From Kiritimatiellia bacterium (GTDB lineage Bacteria > Verrucomicrobiota > Kiritimatiellia > RFP12 > UBA1067), in contig JAGBXE010000089.1 of the NCBI GenBank assembly GCA_017629455.1, positions 1-9,109 of the forward strand: a stretch of 9,109 nucleotides of DNA. The letters are read 5' to 3'. The translations under genes and the position numbers were made by a program. Shown here piece after piece: positions 6,637-9,109 of this stretch; within the stretch, counting starts at the first letter, position 1, and each line of letters begins with the position of its first letter. The notes beneath the pieces were generated by a model that did no database searches, had not been told where the DNA came from, and saw only the letters and a program-made list of their open reading frames with translations.

Positions 6637-7926
6637 ATGCGCAGACGATGCATCGCATTGGCGGCTATGCTGGCGGTGGCGACCGCGTCGGCCGCGCCAG
6701 AACACCCTGACATAGTCTTCGTGCTCATAGACAGCCTGAAGGCGTCCCATCTTGGCTGCTACGGGTACGCCCGCGACACGTCGCCGAACCTCGACCGGTT
6801 CGCCGCAACCGAGGCGGTGCGCTTTGAGACGGTGATACCCGGCGGGTCGTGGACTCAGCCGGCGGTCATGACGCTCTTCACATCGCTTCCCGCCGACGAG
6901 CACATGCGTGTCCTGCCGAACAAGCCCCACAACCGCGCCGCTACGACCCTGGCCGAGGTGCTGAGGAACGCCGGCTATGTGACTATCGGCATAACGGCGA
7001 ACACGATGACTAACCGCCGCTATGGGTACGGCAGGGGCTTTGACGAATGGGACGACTATTCGGCCACGCTGCCGCCCGATTCGGGCATGGATCGAATCGC
7101 CACCGGCTACGCGAAGGGCGCGATGCTGACGCGCATGGGGCTGACGAGACTCAGGCGGCGCGACCCCGACAAGCCGCTGTTTCTCTTTCTCTTCTACATG
7201 GATCCGCACTGGGACTTCAACCCGCCTGTGCCGTACGACATGAAGTTCTCATCAACCGGGCTCGGGCCCCTGAAGGGCGCATGGCGCATCGGCGCCGACA
7301 AGGCGACGCCCGAGATACGCCGCCGCACGGTCGACGCCTACGACGGCGAAATCGCCTACTGCGACCACGCCGTGTCGAATCTGCTTGCGGAGGTCGCCAT
7401 GACGCCGCGATGGAACGACACCGTCGTCGTGGTCATGGGCGATCACGGCGAGAGTTTCTGGGAACGCGGCTTCACCGGTCACGGCAACCATCTGCACGAC
7501 GAGGAGCTGAAGGTGCCGCTAATGATCCGCGTGCCAGCCGGGTCGCGGCGCATCCGCCCCAGCACGGTTGTGCGCGGACAGGTCGGCGGCATAGACGTCG
7601 CGCCCACGGTTCTTGACCTCGCGGGCGTACCGACGCCGCCGTCGTGGAAAGGGCGCAGCCTTCGCGGCGCGATGGAGAGCGGCGAGTCCGACGGGCGGCC
7701 CGTCGTGACCGAGACGCGCATCCGCGCCAGCCTGTGGCAGAGGGGCGTGCGCACCGACAGGTACAAGGTCGTCGCCGTCGGCGACTTTGATGCGCCGACC
7801 GAGGCGTACGATCTTGCAGCCGACCCCGGAGAGACGAACAATCTTGTGCGCGGCGGTGCGCCGCTTCCGCCGGGAGCGGCTGCGCTCGTGCCGCTGCTCA
7901 AACCCACATCGCCGAAAGGAGAGTGA
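6637..7926 (+). CDS. Secreted sulfatase/phosphatase-superfamily hydrolase with Thr at the nucleophile position
   Basis: A 429-residue protein with a signal peptide (MRRRC, hydrophobic core to about residue 16, likely cleavage after ASA at 17-19), so it is exported. The sulfatase/alkaline-phosphatase fold is shown by VFVLIDSL...LGCYGY with metal Asp32, LAEVLRNAGY, FYMDPHWDFNPP, VVVMGDHGESF (Asp269, His270), GHGNHLHDEELKVPL (His282) and a late YDLAADPGETNNL. At the nucleophile site the sulfatase signature C/S-x-P-x-R reads TQPAV (Thr73, Val77), so the formylglycine-generating motif is absent. Thr nucleophiles occur in phosphate-transferring members of this superfamily, so a phosphoester or phosphoglycerol-type substrate is as plausible as a sulfate ester. 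The frame stays open upstream to 6448, but that would overlap the radical SAM gene and the promoter and bury the signal peptide. ATG 6637 is chosen; GTG 6634, nine bases after AAGG at 6621-6624, is the alternative. The next gene follows after 4 bp. Confidence 0.85.
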   Translation: MRRRCIALAAMLAVATASAAPEHPDIVFVLIDSLKASHLGCYGYARDTSPNLDRFAATEAVRFETVIPGGSWTQPAVMTLFTSLPADEHMRVLPNKPHNRAATTLAEVLRNAGYVTIGITANTMTNRRYGYGRGFDEWDDYSATLPPDSGMDRIATGYAKGAMLTRMGLTRLRRRDPDKPLFLFLFYMDPHWDFNPPVPYDMKFSSTGLGPLKGAWRIGADKATPEIRRRTVDAYDGEIAYCDHAVSNLLAEVAMTPRWNDTVVVVMGDHGESFWERGFTGHGNHLHDEELKVPLMIRVPAGSRRIRPSTVVRGQVGGIDVAPTVLDLAGVPTPPSWKGRSLRGAMESGESDGRPVVTETRIRASLWQRGVRTDRYKVVAVGDFDAPTEAYDLAADPGETNNLVRGGAPLPPGAAALVPLLKPTSPKGE

Positions 7927-7930
7927 ATAG

Positions 7931-8743
7931 ATGAAGAAGCTGTCATTGGCGGTTCTGCCGATTGTCTGCGCCTCGCGCCTGTGCTCGGCAGACGTCCAGA
8001 CGCCGTTCGCCGCGTGGGAAGATGTGGAGAACCCCGCCGCACTCACTAATGGGCTGGCAATGCCACCGGCGTTCACGGCCATGGCCTGGTTCGAGGCTGG
8101 ATCGTTCGCCGACTTCGCGCCGGTGCTGACGTACACGACTGACTTCTCGGCATGCACGAACGGCTTCGGCGTCTTCGCGATGTCGGGCGGCTCGCTGGCG
8201 GCATACGTTCGCTCCATAGACGAGACTGCGCTTATGGCGGAAGGGCTCAAAGCCAATGAGCCATACCATGTGGCGCTTGTGTACACGGGCGCGGCGGCGA
8301 CCCTGTACGTCAACGGCGAGCCGAAGTCCACGACCAACTTTGCCGCGTCCGCGTCTCTCGACTGCGGCGGCGCGCTCAGGGCGGGCGCTCCGCCGGGAGC
8401 GAAGGCCTCGCCTCCGTTCGACGGCGTCTTCGCTGGCGTCAGGCTGTATTCCGCCGCGCTTGGCCGGCAGGCAATAGCCTCGTTGTATGTGTCGGACAGG
8501 CTTGCCGGTCTGAAGGCGTCCGGACGGAATGTTTCGTCCATAGACTCCGACGGCGACGGAATGCCCGACGTGTGGGAGCTTCAATTCCGGCTGAATCCGC
8601 TCGACTCTTCCGACGCCGCTTCCGACTCCGACGGCGACGGCATGTCGAACCTCGACGAGTTCCGGCGAAGCCGCAGCCCTCGTGCGCGGCCACTTGCCGC
8701 AGCTCCGTCGCTTCTTAAATCCTGCACGGTGGTTGCGCCATGA
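7931..8743 (+). CDS. Secreted LamG/concanavalin-like protein with paired calcium-loop (TSP3-like) tail
   Basis: A 270-residue protein with a probable signal peptide (MKKLSLAVLP, likely cleavage after CSA near residue 20). Residues about 40-192 resemble a LamG/concanavalin-type jelly roll: an early AMAWFEAG strand, HVALVYTG followed by ATLYVNGE, and FDGVFAGVRLYSAAL just before a LYVSDRLAG helix, the usual ending of bacterial LamG domains. Residues 205-243 hold two acidic loops, DSDGDGMPDVWEL and DSDGDGMSNLDEF, separated by the LNPLDSSDA segment, a calcium-binding tail common in exported PVC-superphylum proteins. The last 25 residues are basic and proline-rich, without an obvious PEP-CTERM or other sorting signal. 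AAAGGAGAG at 7915-7923 gives a strong ribosome site, overlapping the sulfatase stop. The likely role is carbohydrate or surface binding next to the upstream hydrolase; no catalytic residues were recognised. Confidence 0.8.
   Translation: MKKLSLAVLPIVCASRLCSADVQTPFAAWEDVENPAALTNGLAMPPAFTAMAWFEAGSFADFAPVLTYTTDFSACTNGFGVFAMSGGSLAAYVRSIDETALMAEGLKANEPYHVALVYTGAAATLYVNGEPKSTTNFAASASLDCGGALRAGAPPGAKASPPFDGVFAGVRLYSAALGRQAIASLYVSDRLAGLKASGRNVSSIDSDGDGMPDVWELQFRLNPLDSSDAASDSDGDGMSNLDEFRRSRSPRARPLAAAPSLLKSCTVVAP
8543..8640 (+). repeat. 17-bp direct repeat encoding paired calcium loops
   Basis: GACTCCGACGGCGACGG occurs at 8543-8559 and again at 8624-8640, 81 bp (27 codons) apart and in the same frame. 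Each copy encodes the DSDGDG core of an acidic loop followed by Met. The exact nucleotide match inside more divergent surroundings suggests either a recent duplication or strong codon preference over an acidic loop. Confidence 0.8.
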
Positions 8744-9109
8744 AACACATGCATAATCCAGTTTGCATCGCCCTTGCCTTTGTCGGTGCGCTGTTCGCGA
8801 CCGCGTGGCCGTCGTCCGCCGCTGACACCCCGGAGTCGATGCACACTACATGCCCGCCGGACCTCGACCCGCCGCCAATGGAAGATCCGACTGAATGTGC
8901 GGCAATTTCCGTTCGCAGAACCGACCTTGCGGCAAAGATGGCGCTTGTGTGGGGGCCGCTTGCGGCGGGCGCGAGGCATGCCGTTGCTGCCGCCGCGTCG
9001 GCACCCGTCTCGCGCACCGGCGGAATGCTTAAGATCCGCTCCGCAGCCAACGGCCCCAACGGACATCCGGCGTTCATAGTCGCTGCCGGCGCACACGGGC
9101 CCGTGCGCG
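8740..9109 (+). CDS. Secreted protein of unknown function (3' truncated by window)
   Basis: ATG at 8740 overlaps the stop of the LamG-like gene as ATGA, and the frame stays open to the end of the window (123 complete codons). The N-terminus MKHMHNPVCIALAFVGALF with TAWPSSA|AD near residues 22-29 is a convincing signal peptide, so the product is exported. The mature part begins with a Pro/Asp/Glu/Cys-containing segment (about residues 30-52) and then an alanine-rich stretch, and has no domain I recognise. Translational coupling ties it to the sulfatase-LamG operon. A weak GGTGG at 8728-8732 is the only ribosome-site candidate. It could be another surface or polysaccharide-processing protein; the visible part does not decide. 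Confidence 0.65.
   Translation, partial: MKHMHNPVCIALAFVGALFATAWPSSAADTPESMHTTCPPDLDPPPMEDPTECAAISVRRTDLAAKMALVWGPLAAGARHAVAAAASAPVSRTGGMLKIRSAANGPNGHPAFIVAAGAHGPVR

Overview
The window looks like a chromosomal segment from the PVC superphylum, with Kiritimatiellae (Kiritimatiellota) the best guess. Three things point there: a secreted sulfatase-fold enzyme, a LamG-like secreted protein, and a paired DxDGDG calcium-loop tail of a type very common in Kiritimatiellae, Verrucomicrobia and Lentisphaerae. This is inferred from protein style only; there is no rRNA or other marker.

Left block (1-6541, all + strand): five tightly packed genes that look like one biosynthetic operon. They are (1) the C-terminal part of an FkbH-type HAD-IIIC/GNAT protein, (2) a small acyl carrier protein overlapping it by 20 bp, (3) a free-standing ketosynthase-fold protein, (4) a 1103-residue AT-DH-4'-phosphopantetheinyl transferase fusion, and (5) a compact lysine 2,3-aminomutase-family radical SAM protein. 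Junctions 1/2, 3/4 and 4/5 overlap (20, 4 and 1 bp); only 2/3 has a gap (29 bp).

The striking point is that the KS, AT and DH domains keep their family framework but have lost their catalytic residues by inspection. The KS has Ala at the Cys position and Asp at the first His. The AT has Ala at the Ser and Asn at the His. The DH has Phe at the His and Glu at the Asp. The PPTase domain at the end of the same chain, the ACP serine and the aminomutase residues all look intact. The reading frames are long and uninterrupted, so this reads as a maintained pseudo-polyketide-synthase scaffold and not as decay. KS followed by AT-DH-PPTase is the domain order of PksE-type and glycolipid/PUFA-like iterative PKSs with the ACP and KR removed. 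The scaffold may pair with an active PKS subunit upstream of the window. FkbH plus ACP suggests a glyceryl (C3) unit, and the aminomutase suggests a beta-amino acid (beta-lysine-like) unit; the product is unknown.

Right block (6542-9109, all + strand): after a sigma70-like promoter at 6557-6586 the base composition rises from about 53% to about 64% GC (estimated from sample lines). A second, unrelated operon begins here: a secreted sulfatase/phosphatase-superfamily protein with Thr at the nucleophile position, a secreted LamG-like protein with a paired calcium-loop tail, and the start of an unrecognised secreted protein that runs off the end. These act outside the cytoplasm, probably on polysaccharides or the cell surface.

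No RNA genes, CRISPR arrays, insertion sequences or convincing terminators were seen. No non-coding stretch exceeds 300 bases; the longest gap, 6542-6636, holds the promoter.
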